A DNA stretch of 64,000 nucleotides from Alphaproteobacteria bacterium (GCA_028289425.1 JANQPL010000018.1:186001-250000); one strand, 5' to 3'. Shown: positions 34,872 through 43,744, counted from the stretch's first letter. Numbers and translations: made by a program. Notes: generated by a model from the letters alone, not told the origin.

Positions 34872-35777
34872 ATGCGTTTTGTTTGGGCCTTTGGCGCCCT
34901 CATCATTGCAATGGTGGGCGGCTGGATCTATTTGATCCAACCGTTTCCCGGATCGACCGCGCGCGACGCGCTGGGCGACCGCCAAACCGTCGAGCGGGAC
35001 GGCCGAACCATCGTCTATTACACCCAAGGGACCGGTCCGCGTGTGGCCTTTGCCGCGAGCGCCGGGCGTGAAGCCAGCGACTTCAACGAATTGACAATCG
35101 CTCTCGTCACAGCGGGTTACCGCACTGTCGCCATCGAGGCGCCTGGTATCAACGGCACGCGTATGCCACGAGAAGTATTCAACCTCTATGACCTGGCGGC
35201 CGACATCGATGCGGTTCTGAAAGCAGATCGCGCGGCTGTCGGCGGGGCCGCCACTATTCTGGTAGGCCATGCATTCGGCAATCGGGTCATGCGGGCCACC
35301 GCGCACAAATATCCGGGCGGCATTCAAGGCGTGGTTCTGATTGCGGCGGGCGGACAAAAGCCGGTGCCGGAAGATGCCGCCATCGCGCTGAGGAACTGTT
35401 TCGACCCTTTGCGCACCGGCGCCCAGCGCTTGGAAGATGTGCGCTATGCCTTTTTCGCCATGGATAACGGTATTCCGCGGTTTTGGTTGCGCGGTTGGCA
35501 TGGCAATACGGCGATTTTGCAAGGGAAGGCGTCACCGGCAACGCCAGATGACCTCTGGCAACAGGCCGGCACTGCGCCGATCCTCATCCTTCAGGGCGCA
35601 CAGGACCGGATTGCGCCCAAGGAAGACGCAGCGGATGTTTTGGCTGCTAGTCTGGGCGACCGCGTTGACGTGGTCGTGCTCGACCCCGCCGGTCATGCTA
35701 TTCTGCCGGAACAGCCCGATCAGGTCGCAGACGCGGTCATCGCCTTTGTCGAACGCGTTGTTGAGAGCGATGATTAG
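34872..35777 (+). CDS. Alpha/beta hydrolase-fold protein without the nucleophilic serine
   Basis: A 301-residue alpha/beta hydrolase with an N-terminal membrane helix (about residues 5-22). The nucleophile elbow reads GHAFG (132-136), placing Ala134 where Ser, Cys or Asp is expected. The acid (LQGAQDRIAPKED) and the histidine (DPAGHAILPEQ) are retained. The protein may be non-catalytic or use a different mechanism, as some cofactor-free dioxygenases and lyases of this fold do. It follows the amidohydrolase by 15 bp with a TAAGG site before its ATG. Confidence 0.82.
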   Translation: MRFVWAFGALIIAMVGGWIYLIQPFPGSTARDALGDRQTVERDGRTIVYYTQGTGPRVAFAASAGREASDFNELTIALVTAGYRTVAIEAPGINGTRMPREVFNLYDLAADIDAVLKADRAAVGGAATILVGHAFGNRVMRATAHKYPGGIQGVVLIAAGGQKPVPEDAAIALRNCFDPLRTGAQRLEDVRYAFFAMDNGIPRFWLRGWHGNTAILQGKASPATPDDLWQQAGTAPILILQGAQDRIAPKEDAADVLAASLGDRVDVVVLDPAGHAILPEQPDQVADAVIAFVERVVESDD

Positions 35778-35803
35778 GGGCGGCCAGTCCGAAGGACACT
35801 GCC

Positions 35804-36343
35804 ATGCCGATCGAAGATGCTCTTTCCCGTGCGGTGCCGATCACGCTGGAAGACGGCACCCGACTTTTGATGCGCCCCATCAGCGCGTCCGATGCCGCCG
35901 ATTTCAAGGAGGGCCTTGAACGGCTTTCGAAACAATCGCGCTATTTCCGCTTTTTCTCCCACATGAAAAAGATGCCCGATTGGATGGCAACCCAGCTGAC
36001 ACGTGTCGATCACCATGACCACGAAGCCTGGGTGGCGATCGATGTGTCGACGGATCATCCGATCGGCGTGGGCGTGGCGCGGTACATCCGCTCGGACGAT
36101 GATCCGCATACGGCGGAAGTGGCCATCACGGTCGTCGACAGTCATCAACACCGCGGTGTGGCCACCCATTTGGTGCAGCAACTGGCCAAATCGGCGCGGG
36201 CAAATGGGATCGATAAGTTCAGCGCGAGTGTCTTGGGGGATAATGACGCGGTTCAAGGATTGGCGCGGAGTTTCGGTGGACACACCACGGAAGTGGGCGT
36301 CGGGCAAATGGCATTGGAGTTCGATCTCAGCCACAAGAGCTAA
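35804..36343 (+). CDS. GNAT-family N-acetyltransferase
   Basis: A 179-residue acetyltransferase. The GNAT core is seen as DGTRLLMRPISASDAADF at the N-terminus, then ARYIRSDDDPHTAEVAITVVDSHQHRGVATHLVQQL, where the acetyl-CoA pyrophosphate loop normally reads Q/RxxGxG/A and here is QHRGVA. The C-terminal DNDAVQGLARSFGG is also typical. The substrate is unknown. Similar domains occur in protein acetyltransferases of the Pat type. A GAAGGA site lies before the ATG, 26 bp after the hydrolase gene. Confidence 0.84.
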   Translation: MPIEDALSRAVPITLEDGTRLLMRPISASDAADFKEGLERLSKQSRYFRFFSHMKKMPDWMATQLTRVDHHDHEAWVAIDVSTDHPIGVGVARYIRSDDDPHTAEVAITVVDSHQHRGVATHLVQQLAKSARANGIDKFSASVLGDNDAVQGLARSFGGHTTEVGVGQMALEFDLSHKS

Positions 36344-36379
36344 TAGACTGCGTTAATTGCTAAAAAAGGGGAGGGCACC

Positions 36380-36916
36380 ATGACTCTAAAGTCCATGAGC
36401 TTTGTTTTTGGTTTGTTCCTAACTGCTATGTTGACGATGTCAACACTGTCACTCTTCGCGGAAACGTACAAAGACGGTTTGCGGTGCACGTCGCCAGAGG
36501 AAAGCGCGGACCATGTGGTTCATTTCTGCACCAAGGTCATCGACTCGGGAGATGCGAACGGCGAACAGATGGCCCTTGCCCATTACCATCGCGGACGTGC
36601 GCAGGCGGCTCTGGGAAATCACTCGGAAGCGATTTCGGATTACAACCAAGCGATCACCTATGGCTATGAAAGCAGTATGATTTTGTGCGACCGCGGCAAC
36701 GCCTATGGGGCGCTTGAGCAATACGACAAAGCGGCCGCCGATTGTCAGCGTGCGGCGGAAGAGAACCCGGAACAAAGCACGGCCTGGTCATCCGCGTGCA
36801 AATGGTATCGGCGCGACGGCAGGCCGACAGAAGCCGAAGCCGCGTGTGCGCGCGCCAAAGCGCTCGACCCCAATTGTGAGGTGTGCACGTCCGCAGGAGT
36901 GACGGTGACGGAGTAG
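36380..36916 (+). CDS. Exported TPR-repeat protein
   Basis: A 178-residue protein with an N-terminal signal peptide (hydrophobic to about residue 27, cleavage near LFAET). Three tetratricopeptide repeats follow: ALAHYHRGRAQAALGNHSEAISDYNQA, SMILCDRGNAYGALEQYDKAAADCQRA and STAWSSACKWYRRDGRPTEAEAACARA. Seven cysteines in the mature part suggest disulfides in the periplasm. TPRs mediate protein contacts; no partner is evident. A strong AGGGGAGGG site precedes the ATG. It converges on the acyl-CoA dehydrogenase gene. Confidence 0.82.
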   Translation: MTLKSMSFVFGLFLTAMLTMSTLSLFAETYKDGLRCTSPEESADHVVHFCTKVIDSGDANGEQMALAHYHRGRAQAALGNHSEAISDYNQAITYGYESSMILCDRGNAYGALEQYDKAAADCQRAAEENPEQSTAWSSACKWYRRDGRPTEAEAACARAKALDPNCEVCTSAGVTVTE

Positions 36917-36921
36917 GTACC

Positions 36922-38130
36922 CTACAAGCCCAAGATCGCCTTGGCCATGATATTGCGCTGGATTTCGTTCGATCCTGCATAAATCGACGCGGCGCGGTCG
37001 TTGAGATACTGAGGCATGGCCGTCAAAGCGTTGTCGGGTCCAACCGGCGCGACATTGGCGCCGGGATCAAGTGCTGCGGGCTGAAAGACGCCCGAGTAAT
37101 AAGCCGCGGCTTCGATGGCCAATTCCGTCACGCGCTGACGCAACTCGGTGTTGCGTACTTTGAGCACCGATGACATGGCTCCCGTGGGTTCGCCGCGGCC
37201 TGCCGCCCCAAACACTTTCGATTCCAGCGCCTCGAGCGTATCCAATTGAATGGACGCGTCTGCGAGCTTTTGGGCAAAAGCCGGGTCGCTTGTCAGCGGG
37301 GCGCCCGTCTCTTCGAATTCGGCAGTGGCCAATCGTTTCACTTCCGCCAATTTAACCTGCAGACTGGGCGAAGCGGCATTGCCACGCTCAAACTGCAGAA
37401 GGTACTTGGCCACGGTCCAGCCGTCATTCTCGTCGCCTAAGAGGCCGGAGACCGGCACCTTCACGTCGTCGAAAAACACCTGGTTCAATTCGTGATCGCC
37501 GGAGATGGAAATGATCGGCTTAATGGTAATGCCCGGCAGACCCAAATCGAACAAAAGGAATGTAATGCCTTGCTGGGGCTTGCCGCTATTGTCCGTGCGC
37601 ACCAAACAGAACATTTTGTTCGACCACTGAGCATGTGTGGTCCAGATTTTGGTGCCGTTGATGATGTAGTGGTCGCCCTCCCGTTTGGCCTGGCATTGGA
37701 GCGATGCAAGATCGGAGCCTGATCCGGGTTCGGAATACCCTTGGGCCCACCAATCCTCGCCGGTGCGAATGCGCGGCAGGATTTCCGTTTTCTGTTCTTC
37801 CGTTCCAAACGCGATAACCACCGGCCCCACCATACGGGTGGCGTTGGGGGTCACGACAGGCGCCGATGCCAACATCAATTCCCGCTGAAACACGTGATGC
37901 TGCGCCAACGTCCAGCCGGTGCCGCCATGTTCGACCGGCCAAGCGGGCACGGCCCACCCTTGCTCGTTGAGAATACCAAGCCATTCTTGCGCCACCGGAC
38001 GGTCCGAATAGATGCCGGCGCAGAGTTCACCGGCGCGCTTGAGCTCCGGCGTTAGACGGCGGTCCAAAAAATCGCGTACCTCTTGCGCAAACGCCTCAAG
38101 GTCGACAGGCGGTTCAATCTGTGGCGGCAT
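36922..38130 (-). CDS. Acyl-CoA dehydrogenase family protein
   Basis: A 402-residue FAD enzyme of the acyl-CoA dehydrogenase family. The segments EHGGTGWTLAQHHVF, GYSEPGSGSDLASLQC (FAD-binding) and YLNDRAASIYAGSNEIQRNIMAKAILGL (C-terminal) are diagnostic. This branch is frequent in steroid- and terpenoid-degradation gene sets, where such proteins act as heteromers, but no partner subunit gene is next to it. The start at 38130 (MPPQIEPPVD) has an AGAAGAG site upstream and was preferred over a frame starting 13 codons earlier. Confidence 0.9.
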   Translation of the reverse strand: MPPQIEPPVDLEAFAQEVRDFLDRRLTPELKRAGELCAGIYSDRPVAQEWLGILNEQGWAVPAWPVEHGGTGWTLAQHHVFQRELMLASAPVVTPNATRMVGPVVIAFGTEEQKTEILPRIRTGEDWWAQGYSEPGSGSDLASLQCQAKREGDHYIINGTKIWTTHAQWSNKMFCLVRTDNSGKPQQGITFLLFDLGLPGITIKPIISISGDHELNQVFFDDVKVPVSGLLGDENDGWTVAKYLLQFERGNAASPSLQVKLAEVKRLATAEFEETGAPLTSDPAFAQKLADASIQLDTLEALESKVFGAAGRGEPTGAMSSVLKVRNTELRQRVTELAIEAAAYYSGVFQPAALDPGANVAPVGPDNALTAMPQYLNDRAASIYAGSNEIQRNIMAKAILGL

Positions 38131-38232
38131 AAACTCTTCTTTCTCTAAAGCTGTCGCAATCGGTCCCAAAGTGTATCAGAGGGCGGATCGGTCAGGACAG
38201 GGGACAAATTGCCGATTAGGCTTGCGGGATCG

Positions 38233-39177
38233 ATGTTCAAGAGTGTGATGTTGATGGGCGCGAAATCGGCCTTAGCCTTTTTGATGATGTACTGGTTTGC
38301 TTGGCTTACATCCGCGACGGCGCATGACGTGCTGCCCCTGGGGGATGGCAAGATCAGCAACGGCCCCGAAGCAGGATACTTGTTTGCGTGCCAACAGCGC
38401 TTCAATCCTAATGCGCCGGGCGCCCATCGGCGCGGCGATTGGATCAAGGGCGATGAGTGGTATCCGGCTCAAAAAGTGACGGTGGACGGCGCCGTGGCCT
38501 GGCCAAACGCCAAGATCGAAATCACTGTAGAAGGCGGCCGGCGGATTGTCAGCGCCAACAATTTGCCGCTCCATGAAACCGGCATGTTCCCCATCCGCAG
38601 GGACGATGACGCCTATCGCTATGACCGCAATCCTGGGCGCATTGAGGAACAGATCATTCTGCTCGACCTGCCTCGGGTTCCGAAAGTCGCCAATACGCTA
38701 AGCTGTGTGCCCATGGGGATGATTGGGTTTACGCTGTCGGGAGCTGCGCTCTACAACGCCGTGGATGCGCGGGGCAACGATGCGCCCGCCCACGAAATCC
38801 AAGACAAATGCAACGGCCACCCTCAACAGACGGGGCAATATCACTATCACAATTATTCCGACTGCCAGACCGACACCCGATCCCAAGCGGGCGGCCATTC
38901 TGACCTATTGGGCTATGCGCTTGACGGCTTCGGCATTTTTGGGATTTACGGCGAACAGGGCGCGGAGCTGTCCACAAGCGATTTGGACGCCTGCCACGGA
39001 CATTCGCATGACGTGACATGGGATGGTGTGGCGACGACCCTATATCACTACCATTTCACCTATGATTATCCGTATACGGTGGGGTGCTTCCGGGGGACAC
39101 CCATCAGAACGCAGACCCCCCGGTTCCTTGGTCCGCCGGACCGGCCACCGCCGCCGTTTGGAGCGCCGCCCCGTTAA
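38233..39177 (+). CDS. Exported YHYH-domain protein
   Basis: A protein of about 314 residues with an N-terminal signal peptide (hydrophobic, ending near TSATA). It carries two copies of the name-giving motif: TGQYHYHNYSDC and TLYHYHFTYDYPYTVGC, plus many cysteines and histidines (DACHGHSHD) that could bind metal. The YHYH family is found in marine and soil bacteria and has no established function. The start is uncertain: ATG at 38233, TTG at 38209 or ATG at 38248. The C-terminus is Pro-rich. Confidence 0.83.
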   Translation: MFKSVMLMGAKSALAFLMMYWFAWLTSATAHDVLPLGDGKISNGPEAGYLFACQQRFNPNAPGAHRRGDWIKGDEWYPAQKVTVDGAVAWPNAKIEITVEGGRRIVSANNLPLHETGMFPIRRDDDAYRYDRNPGRIEEQIILLDLPRVPKVANTLSCVPMGMIGFTLSGAALYNAVDARGNDAPAHEIQDKCNGHPQQTGQYHYHNYSDCQTDTRSQAGGHSDLLGYALDGFGIFGIYGEQGAELSTSDLDACHGHSHDVTWDGVATTLYHYHFTYDYPYTVGCFRGTPIRTQTPRFLGPPDRPPPPFGAPPR

Positions 39178-39186
39178 GCGGCGCGC

Positions 39187-39558
39187 TTAGGCGCTTAGGG
39201 CTTTTGTATAGGTGCCCATATCAAAATAGTCGCGCCACACGGCAATCTTGCTATCCCGCATTTCAAACACACCCACACAAGGCAGATTGACGGGCTTGCC
39301 GTCGGCAATGGTCTTGTCCATGCGCTCTGCGATGACCGTGTCGCCTTGCGCGATCAGGGTGACAATTTCCCAATCCGTTTTGCTCCAATTGGCGAGGAAG
39401 GCTTTGATGAAACCGCGCAGGGCATCCGTACCCTGAACCGGGTCGATGGGCATGTTGTGATAAATGCCGTCGTCAGTGAAATAGCCGACCAGTTCGTCCA
39501 CATCCAAGCGGGACCAAGCCGCAATAAAGTCCCGCACTACTTTTTCGTTGTTGTCCAT
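39187..39558 (-). CDS. Limonene-1,2-epoxide hydrolase-family protein
   Basis: A 123-residue cone-shaped SnoaL/LEH-fold protein. The residues known as catalytic in the Rhodococcus enzyme have counterparts: Tyr and Asn in IYHNMP, Arg and Asp in AERMDK, and Asp in WRDYFD. Known members open epoxides of terpenes. The substrate here is open; other NTF2-like enzymes are alternatives. It converges on the YHYH gene with a 9-bp gap. Confidence 0.8.
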   Translation of the reverse strand: MDNNEKVVRDFIAAWSRLDVDELVGYFTDDGIYHNMPIDPVQGTDALRGFIKAFLANWSKTDWEIVTLIAQGDTVIAERMDKTIADGKPVNLPCVGVFEMRDSKIAVWRDYFDMGTYTKALSA

Positions 39559-39647
39559 GGGAGACCTCCTGTTTATTGGAGCACTCTACCATGAGGGAAC
39601 GTCATCCTGATGATATGGATCAACCGGGCTTGGGACGTCGCGGGTCA

Positions 39648-41006
39648 TTACGCCTGCGCTGGGCGGGCTGCAACAGGCGGTGACCCGGTTTCCAAGCTGT
39701 AGCGCATCATGACCATTGCCGCTGCCAGGTTTAAGATCACCGGCACCAGGCCGTAGAGCGCCGCCAAGGCGAACAGGCCAAGACGTCCATTTTCGCCCTG
39801 GGCATCGAACCCGACCCATCCCAGCACAAGAAACGAGACGCCGGCCGCAAGGGCAGCGGAGAGTTTCGCGATTGATCCCCACACGGAGAATAAGATGCCG
39901 GCGCGCGAGGGGCCGGAACCGCCGCGATCTTGCTCCACAATATCCGCCAGCATCGATGCGGGCAGGGTGAGATTGGCCCCGGAACAAATGCCCGTGGCAA
40001 TGACGATGATGGTGTAGATCATATCATCGCCTGCGCCCAAAAACGGGCTCCAGACAAACAGCGCGCACGCTCCGATCATGCCCGCCACCCAAGCATTGCG
40101 CTTGCCGACGCGGCGGGAAAGCCAGGGCCACAGGGGCAGGGAGGCGATGGTCGATCCGAAGAAAAGAACGAGCCATAGGCCGGCCGACTCCGGCGCTTCG
40201 ATCTTGTGCTTCGCATAAAGCAGAAAGAGCCCCGCCGGCAGTCCGGTGGCAATGTTGTTGAGCAAGAACGACCCATACAAGGTGCGCAATGGGCGGTTTG
40301 CCCAAAGGTCCTTCACGATCGGCACAACGAAAAATCGGTCTTTGCGCAAATTGCGGTGATGCGCCGGATCGGGGGCACTTGAAATGGCGGCCAACAAAAG
40401 AAACGGCAGGGCAATAACGCCCATGGTTCCGATCAGGGCGCTGCTCTTGCGCACTTCATCCGTGCCGTAGCCCAACAGAGCGGGGGTCACCAAGGCGATG
40501 ACGACGCCAATCAATCCGGTGCCGATGCGGAAGGCCTGCACGCGCGTGCGCTCATGTACATCGTCGGTAAGTTCGGCGCCCCAGGCGTTCATGGGCACCA
40601 CCAGCATGGTGCCGAAGGTATAGACCCCGATCAGACTCAACAGCAAATGCCAAAACCCGGCATTGTCAGGAGGCAGGAACAACATCCATGCGGAAACGAG
40701 AAGAAGCGGCAATCCGGCGACCATCCAGGTCCTGCGGCGGCCGAAGGGTGTGGGCAAGCGATCGCTCAGTATACCAATGACCGGATCGGTGAACATGTCC
40801 CACAGGCGGGCGATAAGCAAAACAGTGCCGATGGTGGTCAGGCTGATGCCGATTTCTTGGGCGTACAGGGTTGGCACGAACACTTGAAGGGGAAGGGCCA
40901 ACATGGCCAAAGCGGCAGCGGGCGCTGCGTACCCTGCAAGGCGCCACGTGGGAACCCGACCGGCAAAGTGGCTTACATGGGAGACAGAAAAACGCGGTTT
41001 CGTCAT
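39648..41006 (-). CDS. GPH-family (MFS_2) transporter, second copy
   Basis: A 452-residue polytopic membrane protein. The signature WDMFTDPVIGILSDRLPTPFGRRRTWMVAG is that of GPH cation symporters, like the proteins at 14.2 and 52.1 kb. About 12 hydrophobic segments are visible. Two ATG codons (41006 and 41033) are possible; neither has a clear ribosome binding site. It is divergent from arsR, with the arsR operator between them. Substrate unknown. Confidence 0.83.
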   Translation of the reverse strand: MTKPRFSVSHVSHFAGRVPTWRLAGYAAPAAALAMLALPLQVFVPTLYAQEIGISLTTIGTVLLIARLWDMFTDPVIGILSDRLPTPFGRRRTWMVAGLPLLLVSAWMLFLPPDNAGFWHLLLSLIGVYTFGTMLVVPMNAWGAELTDDVHERTRVQAFRIGTGLIGVVIALVTPALLGYGTDEVRKSSALIGTMGVIALPFLLLAAISSAPDPAHHRNLRKDRFFVVPIVKDLWANRPLRTLYGSFLLNNIATGLPAGLFLLYAKHKIEAPESAGLWLVLFFGSTIASLPLWPWLSRRVGKRNAWVAGMIGACALFVWSPFLGAGDDMIYTIIVIATGICSGANLTLPASMLADIVEQDRGGSGPSRAGILFSVWGSIAKLSAALAAGVSFLVLGWVGFDAQGENGRLGLFALAALYGLVPVILNLAAAMVMMRYSLETGSPPVAARPAQA

Positions 41007-41078
41007 AAGTCGGCAGACTGCCCGTGGTGTCATAGAGTCGAAGAATTCTACGTTGAAAAATGCCGATTGGATTTGACC

Positions 41079-41106
41079 TTGAAATAACTAGAAAACTAGT
41101 TATATA
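41079..41106 (+). promoter_or_regulatory. arsR promoter with ArsR operator
   Basis: TTGAAA (41079-41084) and TATATA (41101-41106) form a plausible promoter with 16-base spacing. Between them, ATAACTAG (41084-41091) and CTAGTTAT (41096-41103) form a perfect 8-bp inverted repeat around AAAA. A near copy lies before arsI at 41451-41472. The arsR ATG at 41114 is only about 8 bases from the -10 box. Confidence 0.7.
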
Positions 41107-41113
41107 GTCCAGT

Positions 41114-41434
41114 ATGAGCAAACTGACCGACCAAAACGCCGCAAAAACCTTCGCGGCTCTTGGAAACTCCACACGGCTAATGGTGCTGCGCCAATTGGTT
41201 CAAGCCGCCCCAGAGGGCCTGACCGTCGGCGATATTCAACGCCTCACAGATGTCCCGGCCTCCACTTTGGCCCATCACCTGGCGTCCCTAGTGTCCGTGG
41301 GGATCGTGGATCAGGAAAAGCAGGGTCGGGAAATGATCAATCGGGTCAATTTCGCCACGATTGAGCAGCTCTCCGGTCACTTGCTCGAGAATTGTTGCGC
41401 CGGTCTTGCTTCGACCCGTGAGGATGCGGCGTAA
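41114..41434 (+). CDS. arsR: ArsR-family metalloregulator with a Cys-Cys pair
   Basis: A 106-residue winged-helix repressor. The helix-turn-helix is LTVGDIQRLTDVPASTLAHHLASLVSVGIV. Near the C-terminus Cys94-Cys95 (LENCCAG) form an adjacent pair and there is no third nearby cysteine. Family knowledge: arsenite sensors of the Acidithiobacillus type use three cysteines, while some methylarsenite-selective ArsR proteins use only such a pair. The adjacent arsI gene makes methylarsenite sensing attractive, as an inference. It is autoregulated through the operator at 41084-41103. Confidence 0.87.
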   Translation: MSKLTDQNAAKTFAALGNSTRLMVLRQLVQAAPEGLTVGDIQRLTDVPASTLAHHLASLVSVGIVDQEKQGREMINRVNFATIEQLSGHLLENCCAGLASTREDAA

Positions 41435-41450
41435 AAAAATTTGGCCCTAA

Positions 41451-41472
41451 ATAACCAGAAAACTAGTTTTAT
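41451..41472 (+). promoter_or_regulatory. Second ArsR-type operator before arsI
   Basis: ATAACCAGAAAACTAGTTTTAT is almost the same as the operator before arsR (ATAACTAGAAAACTAGTTATAT), differing at two positions. It lies in the 61-bp gap between arsR and arsI, 24 bases before the arsI ATG. An AAAGGA ribosome binding site follows. This suggests a second repressor-controlled promoter or roadblock site. Confidence 0.7.
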
Positions 41473-41495
41473 CGATCTAAAGAAAGGAAAATCCG

Positions 41496-41948
41496 ATGAC
41501 CATCCCAAACAGGCTTCATGTGCACATGACCGTCAACAATCTTGAAGAGTCGGTTGCCTATTACAGCGCCCTTTTTGGCACAGGCCCGACCCGCGAAAAG
41601 CCCAGTTACGCCCAGTGGCGCCTGGATAATCCCAGCGTCAACTTTGCCATCTCCACCGCGTGCGGCGACAGCGAACAGCCGGGGCTCAGCCATCTGGGCA
41701 TTCAGGTGGACAGCGATGACGCGCTGACAGAACTCAATGATCGCATGCAGGCCGCCGAACAAACCACTGTGGAAGATGCCGACGCCATTTGTTGTTACGC
41801 CCGGTCGGACAAACATTGGTCCAAGGACCCGGCCGGCGTGACGTGGGAATTCTTCCACACCCACGAAGATCTAGAGACATTCGGCACGGCGCAAATCCCG
41901 ACGGAAACAAAAGCGCAGAAGACGTTTTCCAGCGGCGGGTGCTGTTAA
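41496..41948 (+). CDS. arsI: ArsI/CadI-family C-As lyase-like VOC protein
   Basis: A 150-residue non-heme iron VOC protein. Proposed iron ligands are His8 (RLHVHM), His66 (GLSHLGIQV) and Glu118 (VTWEFFHTH). The vicinal cysteine pair Cys99-Cys100 (AICCYARSDK) is the organoarsenical-binding signature of ArsI, the dioxygenase that breaks the C-As bond of methylarsenite. An extra Cys-Cys ends the protein (SGGCC). The CadI label used for similar proteins describes cadmium induction. Paired with arsR and an operator copy. Confidence 0.86.
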   Translation: MTIPNRLHVHMTVNNLEESVAYYSALFGTGPTREKPSYAQWRLDNPSVNFAISTACGDSEQPGLSHLGIQVDSDDALTELNDRMQAAEQTTVEDADAICCYARSDKHWSKDPAGVTWEFFHTHEDLETFGTAQIPTETKAQKTFSSGGCC

Positions 41949-42093
41949 TTCCGTGCAAGTCATAGGCAATTGTTGTGTGTTTATAAGTTGGCTATGAGCC
42001 AGACAGCATTTCTTGGATGAACCAATTCACATCGTCGCCCTCCAATGAGTGACAGAATTGCTTTCGGGCAGCAAAGGTCATTGGGGGGCGGTG

Positions 42094-43605
42094 ATGTCGA
42101 CGCTTGGGATCCGATGTGCAGCGGCAGTTCTTATTATGGCGGTGGCAGGATGTTCTGTCATCAAAACAACCCAACAACAAGCCGATCTAGCCTGTCCAAA
42201 AAAGGGCCCCCTCATCTGTCCGGTTGCCCAAGATTCTCCGGAGCGCAATCTGGATCTTAAGAGAGTCTCACATGGCGCGAACTACTTCCTGCCATTGCAA
42301 AGGTTGAAGTTTGAAGCATCACGCAGCTTCAAAAAGGTGGGGGATATAAAAAAGCAAAAAGCCGAAGTCGAACAGAACCTCCAAACTGTCGAAAAATCCA
42401 TCGAAGATACTGAGCAGCGGATAAAGGTCGAAACGAAAGATCTGGAAACGCTAACAAAGACAGATCCCAAAAAGACTAAGGAGAAAGAATTCTCCGTCCA
42501 GAAGCAGCGGACCGTGATCGACTTGTTAGGAGCAAGACTTAAGACTTTGAAGAATGACAAGGCCCGGCTCACCAAAGCCAAGTCCGTCTTGGATGAGGCA
42601 TTGGCGGTCGCGCCGAATGACGACAACGCTCTTATTCCTCAATACAAATTCGATCTAAAATTGCAAGCCCCTGAGCCGGATCCGGCGTTCGCTCTGCAAG
42701 CTGATTTTCGTCATATGCCGTGGCGGGACGACGATCTAAAGCTTAGTGTTACGGAAGACGGGCTGCTGTCATCCAGCAAGACGGAATCGACAGATCAAAC
42801 CGGAGAAATCTTGGTCCAAATCGCAAAAACCGTCGCTTTTTTTGTTTCGGGAACGCCCAGCGTTCCTCAAACAGTTCAGTTTCTTAAGGGCCCCGACGAC
42901 AAATCACGTCCGACCGTCTTCGCCAAACCGTTCGTCTACAAACCGATCTTTGACCCGACAAATCCGCCTGAAATCGACGACATAAATGTGAAACTCCTGA
43001 CACATCATCTAGCACCGTACTGCTTGCGTGTTACTGGAGTGGCGTCGAACAAAACCAGTTCGCCCCATTCCGTTGGCATCGAGAAGAATCGTGGCGTGCC
43101 TGGTCTGGTTTATCGCAGCCGGTTGCCATACAAGGTTGAAATTATTGAGCTTACAGACCCAGACCCAATCATTAAGGACTCAGCAGGTCTTCCTAACGAA
43201 TTATGCGGCGTCCAAACAAGAAGTTTAAAAGATACAAACGCCACCATGAAACCTAGCGGGCATCCAATCGACTCTTCAATCGTTCTTTTGCCTAACAAGG
43301 GGCCCGTGGGTCTCATCCCTTTCAAGGCCGGTTCATTTGTAAAAACAGTCCATGATGTGGAATTCAAGAACGGCCTTTTGACCAAATGGGATACAAACAA
43401 ACCAAGCGAGATCTTAGCAATCGTTCGTGTGCCACTTGACATCGTCGATGGCATCTTTGAGGGGCTGTCGAAGCTCGTTCCTTTCCAAACGAAGCAAGTG
43501 ACAAACGAATCTGACCTTCTGAAGGCCCAAGCCGAACTCTTCAAGTCGCAGACCGAACTGCTCGAGGCACAACGGAGTCTGGAGGCCGCGTCGGCCGCTC
43601 AGTAG
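42094..43605 (+). CDS. Large lipoprotein with coiled coil, unknown function
   Basis: A predicted 503-residue lipoprotein. The start at 42094 gives a signal ending in the lipobox VAGC (about residue 20); a GGGGGGCGGTG stretch precedes the ATG. Residues about 65-160 are strongly charged and heptad-like (KQKAEVEQNLQTVEKSIED...), indicating a coiled coil, and the C-terminus has a second short one (AQAELFKSQTELLEAQ). The middle is a beta-rich domain I do not recognise. Codon use is more AT-rich than in its neighbours, hinting at separate origin. Confidence 0.68.
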   Translation: MSTLGIRCAAAVLIMAVAGCSVIKTTQQQADLACPKKGPLICPVAQDSPERNLDLKRVSHGANYFLPLQRLKFEASRSFKKVGDIKKQKAEVEQNLQTVEKSIEDTEQRIKVETKDLETLTKTDPKKTKEKEFSVQKQRTVIDLLGARLKTLKNDKARLTKAKSVLDEALAVAPNDDNALIPQYKFDLKLQAPEPDPAFALQADFRHMPWRDDDLKLSVTEDGLLSSSKTESTDQTGEILVQIAKTVAFFVSGTPSVPQTVQFLKGPDDKSRPTVFAKPFVYKPIFDPTNPPEIDDINVKLLTHHLAPYCLRVTGVASNKTSSPHSVGIEKNRGVPGLVYRSRLPYKVEIIELTDPDPIIKDSAGLPNELCGVQTRSLKDTNATMKPSGHPIDSSIVLLPNKGPVGLIPFKAGSFVKTVHDVEFKNGLLTKWDTNKPSEILAIVRVPLDIVDGIFEGLSKLVPFQTKQVTNESDLLKAQAELFKSQTELLEAQRSLEAASAAQ

Positions 43606-43744
43606 GCCCCGAGGCAAATTAGCGTTTCTACTGGCCCAGCGAACGCCGTTCCCTTGGGGCCAAAGCTGGATCGCACTGGTTTCTCAACGCCCACACATCC
43701 GGTATGCTGACCCCCGCTAACCATCATGGGGCGGGGGGCAGCAT

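Noticed and set aside
34179-35522. 447-codon minus-strand open frame
   Set aside because: Spans two well-supported plus-strand genes (amidohydrolase and alpha/beta hydrolase); no motifs or start signals.
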